Of a stretch of 43,497 bases of DNA, positions 18,728-27,532 are shown piece after piece. The notes under the pieces were generated by a model, which was not told where the DNA came from, did no database searches, and was given only the letters and a program-made list of their open reading frames with translations. The position numbers and the translations under genes were made by a program. Positions within the stretch are counted from its first letter, which is position 1; each line of letters opens with the position of its first letter. Source of the DNA: Candidatus Pelearchaeum sp. (GTDB lineage Archaea > Thermoproteota > Nitrososphaeria_A > Caldarchaeales > Caldarchaeaceae). The DNA is taken from positions 1 through 43,497 of the forward strand of contig WAQC01000032.1 in NCBI GenBank assembly GCA_015520425.1, given 5' to 3'.

Positions 18728-19783
18728 CTAGCTTATTCCAATATCGTTAAGAATGTTCCTGATTTCTTCATCCTTTAGGTTAAGCTTATGCAGTATCGTG
18801 TACCTTTCTTTTCTTAGGTTTGGAGCGAGCTTAACCGCTTCTGTGAAGACATCCTCGTCTATACCTAACTCTTTCAGGGTTGATGGCGCGTGCATTGTTT
18901 TTAGGGCTTGCTTTACGCGCCGCCAGTTGGCGTTGTGGAGGTATGAGGTGAATATTGTCGCTATTCCGCATCGCTCTCCGTGTAGTGGGGGAGAGTCTAG
19001 GAGATATTCTAGAGCGTGTGCTATTAGGTGTTCGCTCCCGCTGCATGGCCTGCTGCTCCCAGCTATCCCCATAGCCACGCCAGCGCTGATGAGCGCCTCT
19101 ACTACTGTTCTTATCCCATCAGCCTCTCCCTTGCCTATGATTTCCGCAGAGCGCATAACCACTACCGAGCTTAGATACGCCAGATGCGCGGCGTATCTCC
19201 CATAGTATTCGCCAGTCTCCCTATGGCCCAGCCACCAGTCGCGGACAGCGCTATACTTGGCTACTAGGTCTCCGCATCCGCTTATAGTGTAGCGCATGGG
19301 GGCCAGCTTGATAACCTCCATATCCGCGATTATCTCAGTGGGCATCACGGATTTTCTAGAATATGCATGGCCCTCTTTACGTATGGAGGTCATCGGGCTA
19401 GCTATACCATCATGCGAGGCCACTGTTGGAATGCTAAAAAGCGGCAGGTTGAATGTCTCTGCCACAACCTTAGCCACATCCAACACTCTTCCCCCGCCTA
19501 TCCCTATTATAGCCCCATAGCCCGCGCGGATATTATTCGCCAGAGAGTCAAGCCACTCATTAACAGATGAAGACGAGTCAAGGATAACCACGTCAAACGA
19601 GATTTTCTCTGCTGCTTCCTCCACCTTCTTGCCGAGTAGCTTATATGGTGTGGGGCTGGTCAGCATCAAAGCCCTAGAGCCAGCCGTAGCTCTCACACGC
19701 TCAGCTATGACTGGGCCTAGTCTCTCGCCCACGATAACAGCGCGGGGAAGCTCCATAGCGTGTATGTCGGCAGCTCTATCCAT
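18728..19783 (-). CDS. egsA: sn-Glycerol-1-phosphate dehydrogenase
   Basis: 'GAIIGIGGGRVLDVAKVVAETFNLPLFSIPTVASHDGIASPMTSI', 'SGCGDLVAKYSAVRDWWLGHRETGEYYGRYAAHLAY', 'SEHLIAHALE'. Confidence 0.93.
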   Translation of the reverse strand: MDRAADIHAMELPRAVIVGERLGPVIAERVRATAGSRALMLTSPTPYKLLGKKVEEAAEKISFDVVILDSSSSVNEWLDSLANNIRAGYGAIIGIGGGRVLDVAKVVAETFNLPLFSIPTVASHDGIASPMTSIRKEGHAYSRKSVMPTEIIADMEVIKLAPMRYTISGCGDLVAKYSAVRDWWLGHRETGEYYGRYAAHLAYLSSVVVMRSAEIIGKGEADGIRTVVEALISAGVAMGIAGSSRPCSGSEHLIAHALEYLLDSPPLHGERCGIATIFTSYLHNANWRRVKQALKTMHAPSTLKELGIDEDVFTEAVKLAPNLRKERYTILHKLNLKDEEIRNILNDIGIS

Positions 19784-19854
19784 GTCTCAGCGTCTCTGCG
19801 AGAGGATGCTATAGAAAATAATAAGTCTCACGCCGCTGTGGTTAGCCGTGGAGA

Positions 19855-20823
19855 ATGTTTCCTCCATGCGAGATGATGGTAAGGGATTTCCTTCCTAATG
19901 TTAGGGGTGTTATGATTCACCGTCTTCGGAAGAATGGCCACTCCCAACTTGCCATAGCCAAGTTGCTGGGAATAACCCAGGCCGCTGTGAGCCAATCACT
20001 TAGAAGGAGCGAGTCATTCTACCAGAGGAAGCTCCAGCAGATGGGGATATCTGCTGAGGAGATAGAGCTCCTCTCTAAGCTCCTTCACGAAGACTTGCTA
20101 GAGAGCCCAGAGCGCTCAAACGGCACGCTATACGCCTTCTGGAGAAAGCTACTAGGTGATGGTAGGCTCTGTGAGTATCACCGCACACTATACCCCCAAC
20201 TCGCCTCATGCGAGATATGCATGACACCCATTAGCGCTGAAACACTTGACGCTAAGAGGCTTGATGTAATAAGACAGCTTGAAGAGGCTGTGAAGAGCAT
20301 AGAGCGCTCACCATTTTTCTCTAACATCATGCCAGAGGTTTCAGTCAATATTGTTTATAGCGTGGATAATCCGCAGACCACCGCTGATATAGCTGCTGTT
20401 CCTGGGAGGATTGTCAAGGTTGGGGGGCGCGTCCAGGCTGTCGGTAGGCCGGTTTTCGGAGCTTCGCAGCATATGGCAAACGTCCTGCTGGCGGTAAGCG
20501 CCGTAGATAAGCGCGTGAGAGCTGCTATAAACCTAAGAAACGACCAAGGAATGAAAGAGGCAGTTAAATCGCTCAACATACACTCGCAAGTTATTGAGCC
20601 CAGTAGAGCCGAGCTTACGGAGGATGACGTTATAAGGTCTGTGGCTAGTGCTTACGCGTATTTGAAAACCCTGCCAGCCGCCGTCTTTCATGAGGGAGGC
20701 GTGGGATACGAGCCAGCAACATACATATTTGGAGAAAACCCGATACAGCTAGCCAACATAGCTAGGAAAATCGCCAGACTCTACGTAGGGCTCGCCAGAG
20801 CGTCTAAGCCTAGTAAGGGCTGA
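19855..20823 (+). CDS. ThiR-like regulator: N-terminal HTH, Cys/His Zn motif, C-terminal ThiN domain
   Basis: HTH 'HSQLAIAKLLGITQAAVSQSLRR'; 'LCEYHRTLYPQLASCEICM'; ThiN 'MPEVSVNIVYSVDNPQTTADIAAVPGRIVKVGGRVQAVGRPVFGASQHMANVLL...INLRND...FHEGGVGYEPATYIFGENP'. Confidence 0.85.
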   Translation: MFPPCEMMVRDFLPNVRGVMIHRLRKNGHSQLAIAKLLGITQAAVSQSLRRSESFYQRKLQQMGISAEEIELLSKLLHEDLLESPERSNGTLYAFWRKLLGDGRLCEYHRTLYPQLASCEICMTPISAETLDAKRLDVIRQLEEAVKSIERSPFFSNIMPEVSVNIVYSVDNPQTTADIAAVPGRIVKVGGRVQAVGRPVFGASQHMANVLLAVSAVDKRVRAAINLRNDQGMKEAVKSLNIHSQVIEPSRAELTEDDVIRSVASAYAYLKTLPAAVFHEGGVGYEPATYIFGENPIQLANIARKIARLYVGLARASKPSKG

Positions 20824-22200
20824 TACCGATATAATCAAAAGCACCGCGAGTGAAAAGACGAGAAAGAGGAGAAACTGGGAATCCCGAAGGTCTCCCGCCA
20901 AGGTGGAGTCATCAGCGAATAGGCCTAGTCGTCTGAAGGTATTGTCGGTCGCCCCATCGCTAAGCATGGAGAAGATAGAAACAACATCCTGCGTCTCCCT
21001 TATGCTAACATTATTCTTGTTTAGATAGGCGAAGAAGTCCTCAAACAAATTTAGGCCATGCTTCTTGTATAATGTGTGGAAGACTAAGTATGATGAGGCA
21101 TAGTAGAGTGTTGGATTATGTGTTGGTGATGAGCGGCTCCACCCCACTATAAAACCCGCGGGATATGGAACGTTCTGAGAAACAGCCAAAAGACTATCCT
21201 CAACAGCTTTAACACCTCTAAGCCCTATGTTGTTTAGAAGGTATATTGAGAAGAAGTTGGCTGCTCCCTCGTGGAACCATAACAAGTCTTCATCTATGCC
21301 AGCGCTCCATAGGTAGTGGTGGATAAGCTCATGAACTGCGACATGCTCCATTATCCCAGGAAGCATCCTTATCGTGAATATGTTGATGTTAATATCGCCC
21401 AGCCCAGAGGGAAGTATGGGCACATAGCCGTCTACTCCCTCATAAAATGTACGCGGAAGGAAGAAGCGCACCGTGATATTCTCTGGCCTCACTTTGAATA
21501 GTTCCGTCATATTAGGAGAAAGGTCAGAGTATAGCATTAGGATATGACGCATATACGCTGAGTATTTCTCAGGAACAACACCCCTAAAACCATCAATAAC
21601 TATCTCATCAAAGCTTAGAGGTCTCTCCAAATTGTAGCTAATCCAAACCCTACCAGAGGGTAGTGGAAGAGTGAAAATAACGTTAATGTTATCCTTAGCC
21701 TTGCTGAACTGTTGCGGCTGGACACTATACTCATTAACCTCAGCCACGTTTTTGATACGAATAGCTAGCTTTCCAGAGAGCTTGTCGTCAATCATTATTA
21801 AGGGTGATAGAAAGAGCGCCCTATCATCAACAATTAAGGAAGCCATCTTAAAACTGTAGCGTAGGCTTATTGTATCGTATTCCAATGTGGAGATTGTTAT
21901 GTTATTGTAGAATATGTTTGTCTCGCCAGGCGCTATGTAGAGCGGCGATACAATATAGCTCGGCCTTCCATCTGTGAAAGACCAGACAATACGCTCACCG
22001 CGCGGCACGGCTAACCAAGTCTCACCAATACCCATAGCTCGGAGAAACTTCGCGTTAATCGTTACTCTCACCTCAGCATCTCCGTCTTCATCCACAGTTA
22101 TAACATAGGAGAGAGCATCCACTGGCTGTGTTAGGCTTGGTATGTTGGAAACTAGTAGTAGGGTGAAGACCAATATAGTGAGGAGAGTTTTCCTCTTCAG
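20749..22200 (-). CDS. Membrane-anchored HExxH (gluzincin, M1/M61-like) peptidase-like protein
   Basis: 'AVHELIHHYLWSAGIDEDLLWFHEGAANFFSIYLL' (HExxH plus downstream E), C-terminal TM 'FLLFLVFSLAVLLIISVSALTRLRR'. The signal-peptide n-region 'LKRKTLLTILVFTLLL' starts at CTG 22198-22200, right after the upstream TAA. The track starts at TTG 22173. Confidence 0.7.
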   Translation of the reverse strand: MKRKTLLTILVFTLLLVSNIPSLTQPVDALSYVITVDEDGDAEVRVTINAKFLRAMGIGETWLAVPRGERIVWSFTDGRPSYIVSPLYIAPGETNIFYNNITISTLEYDTISLRYSFKMASLIVDDRALFLSPLIMIDDKLSGKLAIRIKNVAEVNEYSVQPQQFSKAKDNINVIFTLPLPSGRVWISYNLERPLSFDEIVIDGFRGVVPEKYSAYMRHILMLYSDLSPNMTELFKVRPENITVRFFLPRTFYEGVDGYVPILPSGLGDININIFTIRMLPGIMEHVAVHELIHHYLWSAGIDEDLLWFHEGAANFFSIYLLNNIGLRGVKAVEDSLLAVSQNVPYPAGFIVGWSRSSPTHNPTLYYASSYLVFHTLYKKHGLNLFEDFFAYLNKNNVSIRETQDVVSIFSMLSDGATDNTFRRLGLFADDSTLAGDLRDSQFLLFLVFSLAVLLIISVSALTRLRRSGEPYVESGDFPSYVG

Positions 22201-22575
22201 TTACTCATCACATACGTGGCAGGAGTCTATATCAACGTCAGGCTCTATTTTCTTATGTATATCGCATAGCATCCGCTTCTTACGTATCTCCGCAACCACT
22301 TCGTTAAATTTTCTCGCTATCTCTGTCTGCGGCGTCTTATTCAATATCAACACCACTATCTCGTTTATCTTTTCATTCACCTCTTTCACATTCTCCCAAT
22401 TTACAACAACACCCCTAACCCCGCGCATATAGTTGCTTATCGCCGCCTGCGTAACCCCCAGCGCACGCGCCGCCTCCTCTTGAGTATAACTATGCTCTAG
22501 GATTAGTTTCTTAGCTACCATAGCTCTTATTACTGGTATTGTGAGCTTGGACTCAATTTCTGCTGGAAGTAGCAT
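22201..22575 (-). CDS. HTH transcriptional regulator with C-terminal Cys/His Zn motif (COG2522-like)
   Basis: 'YTQEEAARALGVTQAAISNYMRGVRG' HTH; C-terminal 'LCDIHKKIEPDVDIDSCHVCDE'. Confidence 0.8.
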   Translation of the reverse strand: MLLPAEIESKLTIPVIRAMVAKKLILEHSYTQEEAARALGVTQAAISNYMRGVRGVVVNWENVKEVNEKINEIVVLILNKTPQTEIARKFNEVVAEIRKKRMLCDIHKKIEPDVDIDSCHVCDE

Positions 22576-22678
22576 AACGCGCGTTTTATTAATCGTGTTA
22601 GTGAAATAAAAGCATTACTTGAAGCGTATTCTCGTAGAAACGGTTAAGTAAAAGAATATTGCCCAAGGCCAATTCTGG

Positions 22679-22696
22679 TTATAAACTATAATAAAT
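22679..22696 (+). promoter_or_regulatory. AT-rich promoter-like element TTATAAACTATAATAAAT upstream of the DUF350-like/M6 operon
   Basis: Matches the element at 28110-28127 at 17/18 positions by direct reading. Intergenic, upstream of the CDS start. Confidence 0.5.
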
Positions 22697-22744
22697 TCAA
22701 CCATACTGCAGTAGGAACCAGCATAGGTGCAGAGGGTGGTCGGA

Positions 22745-23284
22745 ATGATTGTTCCTCAGCAAATCACGCCGCCACCTCCTCCAACATGGCTTGACCCCGC
22801 TGTATTCCTCACCGACCTAGCATGGACGCTAATCAGAACTATAGTGACCTTCATTATCTCTTTCGGCATAGGCTTAGCGTCGCTGGGAGTCCTTGACAGG
22901 CTCACCCCTGGGGTTAGGGAAGTGAATAATATCCGCAACCACCCAATAGCTGTAGCGCTATTCGCGCTGGGCATATTCATCTTCCTCACATTCAGCCTGC
23001 TCGGCGCGGTTATATCTCCCCTACCAATAGGAATTACCTCTGGTCTAGGCCCCACAGTAAGTCCAGTGCTTATCTTCGCATATAGGATAACAGCGCTCTT
23101 AGCTGGCTTCCTGCTCTCGCTCTTCTTCGCATTCATCTACTACAGAATTCTAGCGCACCTGAGACCCTTCGGAATAGATTTGGACGAGATTGATAAAGAC
23201 GCCGTAGCTACGGGGATATACGTCCTGGGCTACTTGATATTCCTGGGAGCGATAATCTACATGGCTCTAGTGATTCCTGCATAG
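22745..23284 (+). CDS. Polytopic membrane protein, DUF350-like, with a Pro-rich N-terminus
   Basis: About four TM helices. 'LDRLTPGVREVNNIRNHPIAVALFALGIFIFLTFSLLGAVI' resembles DUF350 repeats. N-terminal 'QQITPPPPPTWLDP'. The track starts at GTG 22727; ATG 22745 is an alternative. Confidence 0.6.
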   Translation: MIVPQQITPPPPPTWLDPAVFLTDLAWTLIRTIVTFIISFGIGLASLGVLDRLTPGVREVNNIRNHPIAVALFALGIFIFLTFSLLGAVISPLPIGITSGLGPTVSPVLIFAYRITALLAGFLLSLFFAFIYYRILAHLRPFGIDLDEIDKDAVATGIYVLGYLIFLGAIIYMALVIPA

Positions 23285-23314
23285 TGGAGAAATCCCAAGA
23301 TAGGGGATAGGCAT

Positions 23315-24883
23315 ATGAGGAAAATCGCCGCAACCAGCGTCTTCGCAATTCTAATCATAGCAAGCATCGCACACGCGTATGCGGCTAAGCCACTCGTTGA
23401 TGAGGATTTCCAAGACCCGCGGATACCTTGGGAGCCTAGGCCTGTGACAGGAGGGCAGAAAACATTGATAATTCTTGTTGAGTTTTCGGATGTACGGTTC
23501 CTATCTCCCTTAAGCTATATACAGCAATTGGTTAGTAGTGTTGATGATTTCTTCAGACGGTCATCTTACGGCAAGATGTGGATAGAATACGACATATTGG
23601 AGACTGTAATAACATTGCCCAGACCGATGGCCTTTTACGGTAGTCCAGAGCCTGGAAACATGTTGGGAGACTCTGAGGCGGGTTTGTTACAATATTACAG
23701 AGATATATTCACTCTTCTTCGCGGAATGTCGCCGTTTAGGCTGGAAGACTATAAACACTTCGTAGTTATCCACGCTGGGGGAGATGAGGCGATAAGCGGA
23801 AACCCATACGAAAACTGGAGCCACTGTTATTGTCTTGGTCCTGCGGCTGAAGAGCTGGGTGATGCCAACCCTATTGCGGCGCTTATAGGTGTGGAGGGGG
23901 TTTGGGGTGTATCCACGTTTAGCGAGCAGGAAGATTGGGCGGTGTTCGCTCATGAATTCACGCATAGCTTGGGTATAAGCGACCTCTACGTATATGGGGA
24001 GCAGGGCTATAGTGCGAGGAGCGAGGTAGGGTATTGGTCTAATATGGACGCTGGAGCATTTCTAAACCCGCCAGCAGACATAGATGGATGGAACAAGTAT
24101 ATCCTCGGATGGATAGATGCAATTACACACAATAAGGGAGAGGCGGAATACGTGATTAACACGCTTGACACAAATCAAGAGCCGAAAGCAATAATAATAC
24201 CGATTAACGATGAAGAATACTACTTCCTCCATGCTAGGAGAAAAGTCGGGCAGGATGAAGCGCTACCTGCTGAGGGTGTCTTAATATTCAAGATAAACAA
24301 GATGCGCTCATTCAGCATGGAGGGAAGGCTACTAGCAGAGTTAAAAGACGCGAACCCAAAAACACCAGAAGAGTGCAGATTTTTGGCAGAGAGAAATAGG
24401 CTGTGCGAGGTTCTTGACGCGCCATACAACACGCCTGGAAAACAATATACTGCTGTAACACCTATAGGCGAGGTATATTTACTCGTCTTAAAGGAAGATA
24501 AGTTCATTGATAACGTTAGTGGTATTAGTGTTACTGTAGCTGATGTTGGAGATGGCTCATTTAAGCTAAGAATCTCCTCTATTGGCGGCGCAACTGAAGA
24601 AGAGGAGGAGGCTAAAACCGAGGAGACGATAACGATAACCTCCACAGTGTATCAGACCGTTACGGAGACGCTAGTTACAACAGTAACCACCGTTGGGACA
24701 GTTACAAAGACCGTCGTGGTTACTTATACCGTTAAGGAGAAAGAAGTTGAGATAAGGACCGTAGTAGATTACGCTCCCCTGCTTTTGGTTCTAACTGGAC
24801 TAGTAATGGGTATGGCGTTCATGGGAGCCTTAACGAGGAGAAGTAGAAGAATACCACCACCTCCACCGCCGTATAGGACATGA
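23315..24883 (+). CDS. M6 family (immune inhibitor A-like) metalloprotease with TVT-rich stalk and C-terminal TM
   Basis: Signal peptide, 'FAHEFTHSLGISDLY' (HExxHxxGxxD), 'EVGYWSNMDAG', stalk 'EETITITSTVYQTVTETLVTTVTTVGTVTKTVVVTYTV', TM, tail 'RRIPPPPPPYRT'. Confidence 0.88.
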   Translation: MRKIAATSVFAILIIASIAHAYAAKPLVDEDFQDPRIPWEPRPVTGGQKTLIILVEFSDVRFLSPLSYIQQLVSSVDDFFRRSSYGKMWIEYDILETVITLPRPMAFYGSPEPGNMLGDSEAGLLQYYRDIFTLLRGMSPFRLEDYKHFVVIHAGGDEAISGNPYENWSHCYCLGPAAEELGDANPIAALIGVEGVWGVSTFSEQEDWAVFAHEFTHSLGISDLYVYGEQGYSARSEVGYWSNMDAGAFLNPPADIDGWNKYILGWIDAITHNKGEAEYVINTLDTNQEPKAIIIPINDEEYYFLHARRKVGQDEALPAEGVLIFKINKMRSFSMEGRLLAELKDANPKTPEECRFLAERNRLCEVLDAPYNTPGKQYTAVTPIGEVYLLVLKEDKFIDNVSGISVTVADVGDGSFKLRISSIGGATEEEEEAKTEETITITSTVYQTVTETLVTTVTTVGTVTKTVVVTYTVKEKEVEIRTVVDYAPLLLVLTGLVMGMAFMGALTRRSRRIPPPPPPYRT

Positions 24884-26337
24884 TGAATAAACCCAGAAAA
24901 ATAAACAGACCGCCTATTCAAAGAACACTAAGCATAACCATCTTGACCATACTGTTTCTAACTAACACACTTACTATGGCGTATGCGCAGGAGGATATAC
25001 GGCTGAGAGCTATAGAAGTATTGCAGACGAACTTTGAATATGTTAAGAAGAATCTCACCCCGTCATACGAGGCTGTTGAAGAGCTTAGCGGATATAGCAA
25101 GTTAAGAGCTACCGCCCTTCTTGGTCTTATGACCGCATACATATACCTCGGAACACAACTAGCAGAGCCTTTACAGTATCTCAACAGGATAGCGGAAAGA
25201 GTTAATCAGATGGTTGAAGAGCAGAGTGGCATAATATTTGGAAGATGGAGTAAAGAAGACTTCTTAAAACAATTAGCCATACATAGAGTAACTATAGAGT
25301 TTCTAGAGGCTCATTATGGAATAACCCGCGATGAGCGGAGTAGAGCCAATTTGATGAAGCTGGTTGATAATAGGATAAGCAATCTGGGTTGGAGTATAGG
25401 AGTATCGCGTGCTTACTCTCTACTTTCAGCGTCGTCATACGCGGTAATGCTATATGGTAAGGCGGAAGAGCCTGACCTTAGGGAGGTAGAGGCCGAGATA
25501 CTCAACACAGAGTTTGAAAAGCTCGTGAAAGAAACCGACCTGTTCAATTTATTAGTCTTATCCTACGTCTTGTCAAATTTAATAAGATATTCAGCTGAAT
25601 CGCAGACGTTCATCCGAAATGAGATAATAGTGCTATGGAATGTTACTTCGTTTTATGTTTTGCCCGCTGATGTTGGGCGCATAAAGGTCAATGCAGATGT
25701 CTATGAGACCGCCGTTATAACGCTTGGCGTTTATCTCACAATCCACGAAGCGGGTAAAATTCTTGGCGAAGAATATAGAGGTATTAGTGAGCGCTCTTTA
25801 AAATCCTCGGAACAGCTTGCTAAGGAGCTCATAAGGTTGTGGCGCTCCGACAATAGCCTAACACGCCATTTAACACAATTATTTACTATCTACAGCTATC
25901 TCCCGACATTGGAGCCCTCAACAGACATCATAAACAAACGAATACCCGTGTATGATGTGCTCCTACCTTTACTTCTAGAAAGATTGACCAGGCTAACGAC
26001 TAACGAGGATTTATCTAGGCTATTCGCGGATAACTCAGTGTTTGCCGTAAAGCTTCTGACAAGCGGGGATGGATATTACCCTATTGTGGAGGAGTTTATA
26101 GAGGGTGCTGAATTCTTCAATAGATTTGCTATATCTCAATTCTTATCATTATGGCTTGTTGAACAGAGCCGCCGCATCACCTCACAGATAATACCCGAAC
26201 CCCCAATAGCATACTATATCTCATTAATTTCTTCTTTAATAGTGCTGGGAGTCCTGACGCTCTTGTATAGGATGGGTAAGCTTCTTCCACCTGAGGTGAG
26301 AGAAGAATGGCCCAGCCGTCGCCTAGACTGGGGCTAA
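24880..26337 (+). CDS. Single-pass membrane protein with a large helical extracytoplasmic domain, unknown function
   Basis: Signal peptide 'LSITILTILFLTNTLTMAYAQ', alpha-helical ectodomain, C-terminal TM 'YISLISSLIVLGVLTLLYRMG'. Overlaps the upstream stop (ATGATGA). Confidence 0.65.
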   Translation: MMNKPRKINRPPIQRTLSITILTILFLTNTLTMAYAQEDIRLRAIEVLQTNFEYVKKNLTPSYEAVEELSGYSKLRATALLGLMTAYIYLGTQLAEPLQYLNRIAERVNQMVEEQSGIIFGRWSKEDFLKQLAIHRVTIEFLEAHYGITRDERSRANLMKLVDNRISNLGWSIGVSRAYSLLSASSYAVMLYGKAEEPDLREVEAEILNTEFEKLVKETDLFNLLVLSYVLSNLIRYSAESQTFIRNEIIVLWNVTSFYVLPADVGRIKVNADVYETAVITLGVYLTIHEAGKILGEEYRGISERSLKSSEQLAKELIRLWRSDNSLTRHLTQLFTIYSYLPTLEPSTDIINKRIPVYDVLLPLLLERLTRLTTNEDLSRLFADNSVFAVKLLTSGDGYYPIVEEFIEGAEFFNRFAISQFLSLWLVEQSRRITSQIIPEPPIAYYISLISSLIVLGVLTLLYRMGKLLPPEVREEWPSRRLDWG

Positions 26338-27521
26338 TCCTAACGCTGGTTGGTTTTATAGTAATAGCGGTTGGTTTGGCCGCTAATGCAGTGATTACAG
26401 ATGCCATAGACGCTAAAACCCTACAAGCCCAAAGCATCATTACGCTTCTTCCACTTGTTCTATACTCGGATATAGGTGTGGGAATCTTAGGATGGGGAAT
26501 TGGGCTGTATCTATCAAGTTTAAATCCTCTATCAAGAACATATCTATACCCAATAGTATCCGGAGTAGGTATCTTCATCCTAGTACAATCATTATTATTA
26601 CTTGACACCTCAGGAATACTCTATGCCTACGTGGATTTTTTCTGGGGACTCCAATTCGCGCTAGCGCCATCGCTGATAACCTCTGGCATAGTTTCTGGGG
26701 TGCTTGTTGAGAGGCGTAGGAGACTTGCAGGCATTCCCGAACCCAGTCTCCGTCATGAGAAAATACTAGTTATGATACTAGCGTTGATACTGCTGCTCTA
26801 CTATATACCAGCACCCACTATTGTTCTCCGCATGATTGCGCTCATACTCGCTACTTGGTTGATATGGCATTTTCTAAGCCCCTACGTAGCTTCAGTAATA
26901 TTACTGGGAATGTCTAGCAAATCTCTGAAAAACAAACAATCGCGCTATGATTTCATGATAGTGGAAAAGCCTCGCCCAGAGCCTATAACCCTCTCAAATA
27001 TAATCTCTAGAGCATACTATCCAGCAGCCTTCGGCGTTGGTCTAGCATTTACCCTCCTAAACCTCTCCCAATATATCCCTGAGCTAGCGGGACTCTTCCG
27101 CGAAGGGATGTTAGAGAGAACGGCAGATATTGTCTGGATTTCTTTAATTATAATGGCCGTAGGCTCAATCTACGTCGGTCCCGTAGCGTGGATTTTTGAC
27201 GATGCTGGTGTGAGGTTATATGATAGGTTAAGGCGAGTTATGCTAAAACCGCAGTTGGCTAGATTTGCTGACGAGCTTGTGGAGCTATACTCATTTATCC
27301 AAGTTCCGCTGAGCTTTTTTGTGGGCATATCAATAGGAAGACTGGCTGAATCCATCTTTCTGGCAGCGGTGCTGATATACACGATATTCATGGCCGCCTT
27401 CATAGTAACGCTACTATATGCTCTTCTCTCTTCGGAAAAACACCTATACCGTTTTATTCAAATTCTCCACTCGCGAGGAGCTTTAAAACCGCCTGAAAAA
27501 GGCTTATACGTAGGCACATAA
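26307..27521 (+). CDS. Polytopic membrane protein, unknown function
   Basis: Multiple hydrophobic segments ('LGLILTLVGFIVIAVGLAANAVI', 'ILVMILALILLLYYI', and others). 31-bp overlap with the upstream gene in another frame. Confidence 0.65.
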   Translation: MAQPSPRLGLILTLVGFIVIAVGLAANAVITDAIDAKTLQAQSIITLLPLVLYSDIGVGILGWGIGLYLSSLNPLSRTYLYPIVSGVGIFILVQSLLLLDTSGILYAYVDFFWGLQFALAPSLITSGIVSGVLVERRRRLAGIPEPSLRHEKILVMILALILLLYYIPAPTIVLRMIALILATWLIWHFLSPYVASVILLGMSSKSLKNKQSRYDFMIVEKPRPEPITLSNIISRAYYPAAFGVGLAFTLLNLSQYIPELAGLFREGMLERTADIVWISLIIMAVGSIYVGPVAWIFDDAGVRLYDRLRRVMLKPQLARFADELVELYSFIQVPLSFFVGISIGRLAESIFLAAVLIYTIFMAAFIVTLLYALLSSEKHLYRFIQILHSRGALKPPEKGLYVGT

Positions 27522-27532
27522 ATGTTGTTTTT

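Noticed and set aside
22142-22432. 96-aa plus-strand ORF across the HTH/peptidase junction
   Set aside because: Antisense to two better supported ORFs; Ser/Phe-rich shadow.
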